DNA from: an uncultured Prevotellaceae bacterium
GTDB taxonomy: Bacteria > Bacteroidota > Bacteroidia > Bacteroidales > Bacteroidaceae
DNA: 16,737 nt
NCBI GenBank assembly: GCA_947303695.1
Contig: CAMYYX010000029.1
Coordinates: 1-16,737, forward strand
Reading direction: 5' to 3'
Shown piece by piece: positions 1-7,088 of this stretch (the stretch's first letter is position 1; each line of letters starts with the position of its first letter). Below the pieces are notes generated by a model. That model saw only the letters and a list, made by a program, of their open reading frames with translations. It was not told the DNA's origin and did not search any database. A program made the translations under genes and the position numbers.

Positions 1-1334
1 TGAATATTACATTAGAAAACATTGATGCGGTAAATGCCGTCATCACAGCAGAAATTGCTCCTGCTGATTACGAAGAAAAGGTTAAGGCAGCAATCAAGGA
101 TTTCCGTAAGAAGGTGAATATGCCAGGTTTCCGTCGTGGTATGGTGCCTGAGGGTTTGGTGAAGAAGCAGTATGGCCCTTCAATCCTTGGTGAAGAAGTG
201 AACAAATTGTTGCAGGAAGGTCTCTACAACTATATCCGTGAGAATAAAGTGAATATGCTTGGTGAGCCTCTCCCAAATGAGGCTAACAACGATATCATGT
301 TGGTTGAAGGCAATACTTTCACATTTAAGTTTGACCTCGCCATCGCTCCTGAAATCAAGATTTCGCTCACGAAGAAGGACAAGGTGGACTTCTATAATGT
401 CACAGTAAGCGACGAGATGGTGGAGAAGCAGGTGGAGATGTATCGTCAGCGTGGCGGTAGCTACCAGAAGGTGGATGACTATCAGGACAACGATATGCTG
501 AAGGGCGTCATCACGGAGTTGGATAAGGAAGATGGCATCAGCGAGGCAGACGTAGTGATGTTGCCAAAGTACTTCAAGAATGCGAAGCAGCAGAAACTCT
601 TTGCAAAGGCAAAGGTGAACGATATCATCAAGTTCAACCCTTCAAAGGCTTACGAGGGAAATGATACCGAGTTGGCTTCATTGCTGAAGGTGGACAAGGA
701 GAAGGTGGCTGAGCACAATGGCGACTTCAACTTCCAGATTACTGAGATCACTCGTTTCATGCCAGGTCCATTGGATGAGAACCTGTTTGAGCAGGTTTAT
801 CCGGGTGCAGGCATCAAGACAGCTGAGGAGTTCACAGCAAAGATCCGCGAGGCTATCGAGAACCAGTTCAAGAAGGATGCAGACTATCGCTTCCTGTTGG
901 ATATCCGTAGCTATCTCACCAAGAAAGTGGGTAAGTTGGAATTCCCAGACGAGAAGCTGAAGAAGATCATGGCAGCCAATGCGAATGGTGACACTCAGAA
1001 GGTTGAGGAGAACTACGACAAGAGCATCGAAGAGCTGACTTGGCACCTCATCAAGGAGCAACTGGTGGAGATGACGGGTGTGAAGATTGAAGACCAGGAT
1101 GTGCGCGAGATGGCCAAGGAGGTAACTCGTATGCAGTTCGCTCAGTATGGCATGCTGAACATTCCTGAAGAGTATCTTGAGTCATCTGTGAACGAGATGC
1201 TGAAGAAGCGTGAAACTGTTGACAACCTCATCGATCGTTGCATCGAAGTGAAACTTGGAACAGCTCTGAAGGAGAAGGTGACGCTGAAGGAAAAGGATGT
1301 CACTCCAGAAGAATTCAACAAGTTGTTTGAATAA
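1..1334 (+). CDS. tig: Trigger factor, ribosome-associated chaperone (first base of the start codon is outside the window)
   Basis: Trigger factor binds near the ribosome exit tunnel and shields nascent chains. The window opens with TG, and the next codons read N-I-T-L-E-N-I-D, so the natural ATG begins one base before the window. That gives 444 residues. With this numbering the ribosome-binding signature GFRRGMVP falls at residues 43-50, the same place as GFRKGKVP in E. coli, which strongly supports this start over an internal GTG at 114. The middle part (about 150-245), where E. coli has its FKBP-type prolyl isomerase domain, is hard to match to FKBP and looks degenerate. The remainder is the charged helical C-terminal chaperone domain. 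The gene ends with TAA and is followed by a repeat tract and a terminator at 1518-1559. Its promoter is not in the window. Confidence 0.95.
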   Translation, partial: NITLENIDAVNAVITAEIAPADYEEKVKAAIKDFRKKVNMPGFRRGMVPEGLVKKQYGPSILGEEVNKLLQEGLYNYIRENKVNMLGEPLPNEANNDIMLVEGNTFTFKFDLAIAPEIKISLTKKDKVDFYNVTVSDEMVEKQVEMYRQRGGSYQKVDDYQDNDMLKGVITELDKEDGISEADVVMLPKYFKNAKQQKLFAKAKVNDIIKFNPSKAYEGNDTELASLLKVDKEKVAEHNGDFNFQITEITRFMPGPLDENLFEQVYPGAGIKTAEEFTAKIREAIENQFKKDADYRFLLDIRSYLTKKVGKLEFPDEKLKKIMAANANGDTQKVEENYDKSIEELTWHLIKEQLVEMTGVKIEDQDVREMAKEVTRMQFAQYGMLNIPEEYLESSVNEMLKKRETVDNLIDRCIEVKLGTALKEKVTLKEKDVTPEEFNKLFE

Positions 1335-1346
1335 TTGACCATAATA

Positions 1347-1499
1347 GGAGTTAACGAAGTTAGCGAAGTTAACGGCCTTACGGCCTCGAAGTTACCGACG
1401 ATAGTTCGCAGTTGTAAACATTAGCAATGATTTGTCGAGCGAAGCGATAACTCCGAACGTAGTGATAACTTCAATAACTTCGAGCGAAGCGATAACTCC
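1347..1499. repeat. Intergenic tract of 9-nt modules in direct and inverted copies
   Basis: Between the tig stop codon and its terminator lies a tract made of related 9-nt words. The left half has GGAGTTAAC, GAAGTTAGC and GAAGTTAAC (1347-1373), then a small GGCC-TTAC-GGCC hairpin (1374-1385). The right half has the complementary words: GATAACTCC at 1446-1454 and 1491-1499, GATAACTTC at 1464-1472 and AATAACTTC at 1473-1481. An 18-nt unit, GAGCGAAGCGATAACTCC, occurs at 1437-1454 and 1482-1499, with a variant, GAACGTAGTGATAACTTC, at 1455-1472. Because GAAGTTANC and GNTAACTTC are reverse complements, the tract can fold on itself in several ways. It has no convincing open reading frame. Its origin and role are unknown; it may be a family of dispersed intergenic repeats. 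Confidence 0.75.
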
Positions 1500-1517
1500 C
1501 TATGAAGGGATAAAAAC

Positions 1518-1559
1518 AGGCATTTCATTGAAGAATGGGATGCCTTTTTTATTTTTTTT
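1518..1559 (+). terminator. Rho-independent terminator of tig
   Basis: The stem AGGCATTTCATT (1518-1529) pairs with AATGGGATGCCT (1534-1545) around a GAAG loop. Two central pairs are U-G wobbles and the other ten are Watson-Crick. A T-tract follows (1546-1550, then 1552-1559 after a single A). This should separate tig transcription from the downstream membrane-protein gene. Confidence 0.85.
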
Positions 1560-1588
1560 GGCTATGAATGCATTTTTTCCCAATAATG

Positions 1589-1620
1589 TTTGCGTAGTTG
1601 AAATATAATGCATAACTTTG
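1589..1620 (+). promoter_or_regulatory. Bacteroidetes-type promoter for the membrane protein/lipoprotein pair
   Basis: The -7 box TAACTTTG at 1613-1620 fits the Bacteroidetes consensus TAnnTTTG. A TTTG at 1589-1592 lies 20 nt upstream and fits the -33 element. The predicted transcript starts about 20 nt before the ATG at 1643. It lies after the tig terminator, so the pair is probably transcribed independently of tig. Confidence 0.75.
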
Positions 1621-1642
1621 ACTTATAAACGGAATCAGGGTT

Positions 1643-3469
1643 ATGACATCACATCTGAAGACAACCATACCTTTCATCATCTTCGCAGTTGTTGCTTTTG
1701 CCTATCTGGCATTGACTGCGCAGGATTTGTTCTTTGTGGTTCAGTCGCAGGATGTGTTTATCTATGATGGGGAATACTTCAAGCTGCTGGCAGAGTCGCC
1801 AGGTTTTGGAGCAGCCTATGCGGGTAGTTTCCTGACTCAGTTTGCCTATCATCCATTGCCGGGTATCGCCCTCTATGTGTTGCTGCTGATGGTGTTGTCG
1901 TGGTTGGTGAAATGGGCGTTTCGCATTCCGGCCCATTTGACTTTCTTGGCGTTCGTGCCAGCTTTGTTGCTGATGATGTTTGTGCTGGGGTGGGACTATG
2001 GCGTGTTCTCGACCCGTCATTTCGGCAATCTGTTCTCGCCTGTTGTCGGGCTGATAGGCTCGATGCTTTTGATAGGTCTGCTCAATCTCCTGAAGAAAAT
2101 ATGGGTGCGATGTGTCTGTGCCTTGGTGGCTTTTGTGCTCTTCTATCCTCTGTTGGGAGTGTATGCATTCCTTGCGGGGGTGATAAGTGTTGCATACCCC
2201 ATGGTGATGGAAGGGGAGGGGAAAGCGTTGCTTCGCCGCTTGTGTTTTGCCATTGTGCTGTTCCTGTTTGTGATGGTGATGGCGATTGAGGTAAGGTGGC
2301 TTTTTCCTCGTTTCAACGCCCACTTCACCTTGATGGCAGGCTTGCCCTACCTGGATTATTATAGGACTCAGGAAATCTGGACACCTATCTATATTACGGG
2401 TGCGTACCTGTTTATCCTTCCTGTTGTATTGTACCTGCTGAGCAAAGTAAGTCCTCGTGCTGCCACTATTATCTCAGGAATCCCAGCAGTAGCAGCTGTG
2501 ATTATGGTACCAATCCATCGATTCAACGATTCCAATTTCCGCACGCTTGTTGCTGTGGAACATGCTTATGAGATGGATGATACGGACGATGTGCTGGAAC
2601 TTTGCTGCGAGCAGGAACGTCCAATCCGTTCGATCATCATGTATCGGAATGTGGAGTTGTACAGGAGAGGGGAATTGCTGGACAGGATGTTCCAATACAC
2701 TTGGGATTCAGATACGATCCATTCGCGCAACCAGCGGATGAATACCTATATCAGCGGCCCTCGGGTGTATCAGATGTACACATTCTGGAACTTCTCTTAT
2801 CGCCGTGCGATGGAACGTTTCGTGAAGTGTAATCCTTCGTATTATGACATCAAGATCATGGCGACGGATGCGATTTGCAATCGTGAATACACGTTGGCAG
2901 ACAAGTATTTGTCGCTCCTTGAGCATACATTATATTATAAGGAGTGGGCACAATATCAGCGTTATCTGCTCGACGATGCCGTATTGAAAGAAAATCCTGT
3001 GTACAAACTCCATAAGCAGATTGTGGTTGTGCCAGAAGGAGCACTTGACAATACTGAATACTGCGAATACATGTTGCTGAAACACTTTACGAATTTGTAC
3101 ATCAATACAGAACAACGTGCTGTGTTGAGTATTGCTGCGGCTTTGGTATTGGGCGATGAGGATGTGTTCTGGAAATTGTGTCTGGCTACATATAAAGCAC
3201 ACAGCGATGTGGTTTTGCCTCGTCATGTGCAGGAGGCAGCACTCTTGTTTGCCTTCAAGCGCCAGAACCCGAAGCTGTATGAGCAGATACAGATGATGGT
3301 AGGGAAGGATGGAGCCGTGTGTCAGCAGTTCTTGAGAAATGAAGGTCTTTTCGCCCGTCTGCTGTCTCAACCGACTGAGGCAGATATGAGTACATTGGAA
3401 GCATTGTGTCCAGGTACTTATTGGTATTATTACTTCTGTGATGCACATAAGATGGTTGTTTATGATTAA
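1643..3469 (+). CDS. Polytopic inner-membrane protein with a helical C-terminal half (possibly DUF6057-type)
   Basis: The protein has 608 residues. Roughly the first 300 hold about eight hydrophobic segments, near residues 8-33, 72-93, 98-118, 131-150, 156-187, 198-218, 248-267 and 272-292. From about residue 305 onward it is soluble and predicted mostly helical, with aromatic-rich stretches and many Tyr, Leu and Arg residues. That half resembles TPR-like repeat proteins, although no clean TPR consensus is visible. I recall a Bacteroidetes family of unknown function (DUF6057) of this size and layout; that assignment is tentative. No catalytic motif was recognised. The gene has its own promoter just upstream and is followed after 16 bp by a lipoprotein gene, so the two products probably act together at the cell envelope. 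The function is unknown. Confidence 0.8.
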   Translation: MTSHLKTTIPFIIFAVVAFAYLALTAQDLFFVVQSQDVFIYDGEYFKLLAESPGFGAAYAGSFLTQFAYHPLPGIALYVLLLMVLSWLVKWAFRIPAHLTFLAFVPALLLMMFVLGWDYGVFSTRHFGNLFSPVVGLIGSMLLIGLLNLLKKIWVRCVCALVAFVLFYPLLGVYAFLAGVISVAYPMVMEGEGKALLRRLCFAIVLFLFVMVMAIEVRWLFPRFNAHFTLMAGLPYLDYYRTQEIWTPIYITGAYLFILPVVLYLLSKVSPRAATIISGIPAVAAVIMVPIHRFNDSNFRTLVAVEHAYEMDDTDDVLELCCEQERPIRSIIMYRNVELYRRGELLDRMFQYTWDSDTIHSRNQRMNTYISGPRVYQMYTFWNFSYRRAMERFVKCNPSYYDIKIMATDAICNREYTLADKYLSLLEHTLYYKEWAQYQRYLLDDAVLKENPVYKLHKQIVVVPEGALDNTEYCEYMLLKHFTNLYINTEQRAVLSIAAALVLGDEDVFWKLCLATYKAHSDVVLPRHVQEAALLFAFKRQNPKLYEQIQMMVGKDGAVCQQFLRNEGLFARLLSQPTEADMSTLEALCPGTYWYYYFCDAHKMVVYD

Positions 3470-3485
3470 CTCAGAATATATCAGC

Positions 3486-5000
3486 ATGAGAATTTGTCGG
3501 CATACATATCGCATTTGTTGTTTGTTGGTAACGATGGCTATCGTGGCGTGTACACCCGTCGTCCCTGATCATGCTGTTCCCAACGGAGAGAATGTGGATA
3601 TCTATCCTGATTATACAGATGTGTATGTGCCTTATAATATTGCTCCGCTTAATTTCCATATCAATCGTGAGGGCAAGGCTGATTATGTGTCTGTAGTTGA
3701 GGATGCAGAAGGGGAGAAACTGGTGGCAGGAGGTGTGGATGCTCAGTTTGATGAGGATGAGTGGCATGCGATGCTCGAACGGAACAAAGGGAAGGATTTG
3801 AAGGTGACGGTATATGTGAAAGCTTCAGAGAAATGGGAATGTTATAATCCGTTTACCATTCATGTGGCAGAGGAACCTATCGATGAGTATCTCTCGTATC
3901 GATTGATAGAACCAAGTTATGTGAGCTATCGCGCGATGCAGTTATGCCAGCGTAATCTGACGAATTTTGATGAGTCGTTGATTTATGCCAATACAGAGAC
4001 GAGCCGTCAAGACGAAGGGAGTGAATACCAATGTGTCAATTGTCATAGCTATCAGAACTATCGTACAGATAACTTCCAGTTCCATGCCCGCCAGTATAAG
4101 GGAGGAACGATTGTTGTCAGCAACGGAAAGGCAATGAAGTTGAACCTGAAGACAGACTCGACCATCGCAGCAGGTGTGTATCCTTCGTGGCATCCGACCG
4201 CTCCCATTATTGCTTATTCCGTCAACCATACTGTGCAGGCATTCGTCATAGACGATCCTGACCACAAGATAGAGGTGCTCGATACGCTCAGCGATATGAT
4301 ACTCTATCATGTCGATACAAATGAGGTGCAGATTGTCCAAAAGACAAAGGACAGTATGGAAACAACTCCAGGATGGTCGCCCAAGGGTGATACCCTGTAT
4401 TATTGTTCTGCTTATCATCCCGTTGACGGGCCTAACATCCATTTTGAATTAGGTAATCATTACGATAGTATCCGTTACGACATCATCCGTCAGTCGTATG
4501 ATGTGACGACCCGTACATTAGGTGAACCGGACACGGTGTTCAAGGCAAGCGAAATCAACAAGAGTGCATCCTTCCCTCGTGTCAGCCCAGATGGCCGGTA
4601 TCTGTTGTTTGGAATGGCTGATTATGGTTATTTCCATATTTGGCACAAAAGTAGCGACCTGTTTGTGATTGACCTGAACGATATGAGCCGACGCAGGTTG
4701 ACAAAGATGAATAGTAACGACGTAGAAGGATATCATTCATGGAGCAGTAATGGACGATGGATTGTGTTCAGTACACGTCGTGAGGATGGGAACTATTCGA
4801 GAGCCTATATCGGCTATTTCGACAAAAACGGCAAGGATTATAAGGCATTTGTAGTGCCGCAACGCGATCCTTTGTACAACAAACGTCTGATGAAGAGTTT
4901 TAATGTGCCGGAGTTTATGGTTCAAAAGGTTCAAATCTCACCTCAAGAATTGGCAAATGTTATAAGTCAAGACCCTATTCCAGCTAAAATATTTAAGTAA
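3486..5000 (+). CDS. Lipoprotein with a TolB/PD40-like beta-propeller and one CxxCH motif
   Basis: From the ATG at 3486 the product has 504 residues and begins with a lipoprotein signal: a hydrophobic stretch ending in the lipobox I19-V-A-C22. Upstream in-frame starts (GTG 3438, ATG 3441, ATG 3462) would put extra residues before the signal and overlap the preceding gene, so 3486 is preferred. Residues 183-187 read C-V-N-C-H, the pattern for covalent haem c attachment. After it come propeller-type strands with WSP/SPDG signatures near residues 234, 297 (WSPKGDTLYY), 363 (FPRVSPDGRYLLF) and 417 (HSWSSNGRWIVFS). Related proteins are often labelled TolB-like or cytochrome c-like. There is no acidic export signal directly after Cys22, so the side of the membrane it faces is uncertain. 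It is co-directional with, and 16 bp behind, the polytopic membrane protein. The function is unknown. Confidence 0.8.
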   Translation: MRICRHTYRICCLLVTMAIVACTPVVPDHAVPNGENVDIYPDYTDVYVPYNIAPLNFHINREGKADYVSVVEDAEGEKLVAGGVDAQFDEDEWHAMLERNKGKDLKVTVYVKASEKWECYNPFTIHVAEEPIDEYLSYRLIEPSYVSYRAMQLCQRNLTNFDESLIYANTETSRQDEGSEYQCVNCHSYQNYRTDNFQFHARQYKGGTIVVSNGKAMKLNLKTDSTIAAGVYPSWHPTAPIIAYSVNHTVQAFVIDDPDHKIEVLDTLSDMILYHVDTNEVQIVQKTKDSMETTPGWSPKGDTLYYCSAYHPVDGPNIHFELGNHYDSIRYDIIRQSYDVTTRTLGEPDTVFKASEINKSASFPRVSPDGRYLLFGMADYGYFHIWHKSSDLFVIDLNDMSRRRLTKMNSNDVEGYHSWSSNGRWIVFSTRREDGNYSRAYIGYFDKNGKDYKAFVVPQRDPLYNKRLMKSFNVPEFMVQKVQISPQELANVISQDPIPAKIFK

Positions 5001-5036
5001 AGAGCAAAAAAAATCAAAAATAATTGCGATTTCTTG

Positions 5037-5066
5037 TTGATTATTCATTAGAATTTACTATCTTTG
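5037..5066 (+). promoter_or_regulatory. Bacteroidetes-type promoter for clpP-clpX
   Basis: The -7 box TATCTTTG at 5059-5066 matches TAnnTTTG. TTG at 5037-5039 lies 19 nt upstream, in the place of the -33 element. This gives a leader of roughly 60 nt before the clpP ATG. There is no hairpin terminator between the lipoprotein stop (5000) and this promoter, so read-through from upstream is also possible. Confidence 0.75.
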
Positions 5067-5130
5067 CCAAAACCAAATAGAATTGCGGACTAAAATAAGC
5101 TGAATCAATAAAACAAAAACAATCTGACAT

Positions 5131-5799
5131 ATGAACAATGATTTTGTAAAATTTGCAACGAAGCATTGTGGAATCAACAGCATGGTTCTCGATGACGTGA
5201 TGAAAGCACAGGCAGGTTATCTGAACCCATACATTTTGGAAGAACGACAGCTGAATGTTACCCAGCTTGATGTTTTCTCACGTTTGATGATGGACCGTAT
5301 CATCTTCCTTGGTACAGAAATCAATGACTATACAGCCAATGTGCTGCAGGCACAGATGCTTTACCTGGATTCTGTTGACTCGGGAAAGGATATCAGCGTG
5401 TATCTCAACTCTCCTGGTGGAAGTGTGTATGCAGGTTTGGGTATCTATGACACAATGCAGTTTATCAGTAGTGATGTACAGACCATCTGTACAGGTATGG
5501 CTGCCTCGATGGCTGCCGTATTGCTGGTTGCAGGAAAAGAAGGGAAGCGTAGTGCGTTGCCACATAGTCGCATCATGATTCATCAGCCGATGGGTGGTGC
5601 TCAGGGACAGGCAAGTGATATTGAGATTACGGCACGTGAGATTCAGAAACTCAAAAAGGAACTCTATACGATTATCGCTGAACATTCGCACCAGTCGTTT
5701 GATAAGGTGTGGGCCGACTCTGACCGTGACTACTGGATGACGGCAGAAGAGGCAAAGGAGTATGGAATGATTGATCAGGTGCTCATTCGTAAGAATTAA
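5131..5799 (+). CDS. clpP: ATP-dependent Clp protease proteolytic subunit ClpP
   Basis: ClpP is the serine peptidase barrel of the cytoplasmic Clp protease. The 222-residue product has the catalytic triad Ser126 (in GMAASMAA), His151 (in MIHQPMGG) and Asp200 (in DSDRDYW). The spacings match E. coli Ser97, His122 and Asp171 exactly. The substrate-binding stretch LNSPGGSVYAG lies at 92-102. The N-terminal part is about 29 residues longer than mature E. coli ClpP, and the usual axial-loop GER motif before the D-x-x-SRL segment is replaced by a QLNVTQ-type sequence; I believe this is typical of Bacteroidetes ClpP. clpX starts 9 bp after the stop, so the two are co-transcribed. Confidence 0.97.
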   Translation: MNNDFVKFATKHCGINSMVLDDVMKAQAGYLNPYILEERQLNVTQLDVFSRLMMDRIIFLGTEINDYTANVLQAQMLYLDSVDSGKDISVYLNSPGGSVYAGLGIYDTMQFISSDVQTICTGMAASMAAVLLVAGKEGKRSALPHSRIMIHQPMGGAQGQASDIEITAREIQKLKKELYTIIAEHSHQSFDKVWADSDRDYWMTAEEAKEYGMIDQVLIRKN

Positions 5800-5808
5800 G
5801 TGTAAGGC

Positions 5809-7035
5809 ATGGATAAATTCAAGAAATGCTCTTTCTGCGGACGCAGTAACAGGGATGTCCGGCTGATGATTACAGGTCTTGAGGGTTGCATCTGCGATGA
5901 TTGTGTGCGTAATGCGAATCAGGTGATTCTTGAGAACACGAAGTCTCAGAACAAGTTCTCGATGACAGACCTTCCGAAACCAAGGGAGATAAAAGCATAT
6001 CTCGACCAATATGTAATCGGTCAGGATGCAGCTAAGACAGCCATGTCGGTAGCTGTTTACAATCACTACAAGCGTTTGCAGCACGAGTCGGAAGGAAAGG
6101 AAAACGATGTAGAAATCGAGAAATCCAACATCATCATGGTGGGTAGCACGGGTACGGGTAAGACCCTTTTGGCTCGCACCATTGCCAAGATGCTGGTCGT
6201 TCCTTTCACCATTGTCGATGCCACCGTGCTGACCGAGGCAGGCTATGTGGGCGAAGATGTCGAGAGCATCCTCTCGCGTCTGTTGCAGGAAGCCAACTAC
6301 GACACCAAGCAGGCAGAGCGAGGTATCGTCTTCATAGATGAAATCGATAAGATAGCACGCAAGAGCGACAATCCGTCCATCACTCGTGACGTGAGTGGAG
6401 AAGGCGTGCAGCAAGGTTTGCTGAAGCTGTTGGAAGGTGCCAAGGTCAATGTGCCTCCATATGGTGGCCGAAAGCACCCTGAGCAACCGTTCATTGAAGT
6501 TGACACGCGCAACATCCTTTTCATCTGTGGAGGAGCATTCGATGGTATCGAAAAACGTATTGCACAGCGTCTGAATACCCATGTGGTAGGATATGGTGCC
6601 GTTGAACATACTGCCAAGATTGACAAGAACAATCTCATGCAGTATATCGCACCAATGGACCTCAAGTCGTTTGGATTGATACCTGAGATTATCGGACGTC
6701 TGCCAGTACTGACGCACTTGGAACCCCTCGACCGTGAGGCTTTGCGCAACATATTGACAGAGCCGAAGAACTCCATCATCAAGCAGTATGTTCGTCTGTT
6801 TGAACTGGATGGTATTCAGCTGGAGTTCTCGCCAGAAGTGCTCGACTATATCGTCGATAAGTCTATTGAGTACCGTCTTGGTGCGCGTGGACTTCGTTCC
6901 ATCGTCGAAGCCATCATGATGGAGAAGATGTACGAGTCGCCATCTGCCCCTGTTGCCCACCTGACCATAGATCTTGAATATGCTAAGCAGCAACTTGAGA
7001 AGGCAGGCGGCAAGATTATGAATAGTGGAGACTAA
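5809..7035 (+). CDS. clpX: ATP-dependent Clp protease ATP-binding subunit ClpX
   Basis: ClpX is the AAA+ unfoldase that feeds substrates into ClpP. The 408-residue product starts with the zinc-binding domain (Cys7, Cys10, Cys29, Cys32). The AAA+ core follows: Walker A GSTGTGKT at 112-119, pore loop GYVG at 145-148, Walker B with Asp177-Glu178 in FIDEID, RKH loop at 221-223, arginine finger Arg297 in IGRLP, and sensor 2 Arg360 in LGARGL. The ClpP-docking loop, IGF in E. coli, reads V260-G-Y here, which may be matched to the lineage-specific ClpP. It sits 9 bp after clpP in the same operon. Confidence 0.97.
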   Translation: MDKFKKCSFCGRSNRDVRLMITGLEGCICDDCVRNANQVILENTKSQNKFSMTDLPKPREIKAYLDQYVIGQDAAKTAMSVAVYNHYKRLQHESEGKENDVEIEKSNIIMVGSTGTGKTLLARTIAKMLVVPFTIVDATVLTEAGYVGEDVESILSRLLQEANYDTKQAERGIVFIDEIDKIARKSDNPSITRDVSGEGVQQGLLKLLEGAKVNVPPYGGRKHPEQPFIEVDTRNILFICGGAFDGIEKRIAQRLNTHVVGYGAVEHTAKIDKNNLMQYIAPMDLKSFGLIPEIIGRLPVLTHLEPLDREALRNILTEPKNSIIKQYVRLFELDGIQLEFSPEVLDYIVDKSIEYRLGARGLRSIVEAIMMEKMYESPSAPVAHLTIDLEYAKQQLEKAGGKIMNSGD

Positions 7036-7088
7036 TCCACCGCATTCTGCACGAAGTGAATAAGTTATAATCATCAATTTGGAATTTC

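Noticed and set aside
1436..1499. Possible CRISPR fragment, because a 19-20-nt word recurs after 45 bp
   Set aside because: Only two exact copies, and the sequence between them is itself a degraded copy of the unit rather than a unique spacer. There are no cas genes.
1649..2323. 224-codon minus-strand frame rich in His and Gln
   Set aside because: It mirrors the hydrophobic codons of the membrane protein on the other strand; no start context or homology signal.
3438..3485. Upstream GTG and ATG starts for the CxxCH lipoprotein
   Set aside because: They would put extra residues ahead of the signal peptide and overlap the end of the preceding gene; the ATG at 3486 gives a normal-length lipoprotein signal.
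5278..7077. 599-codon open frame on the minus strand across clpP and clpX
   Set aside because: It lies entirely antisense to two well-recognised genes, its translation shows no domain, and it has no promoter. It is a by-product of codon use in clpX.
7036..7088. Possible separate promoter for recQ
   Set aside because: The closest match, TCAATTTG, lacks the A at the second position of the -7 box, and no -33 element is clear.
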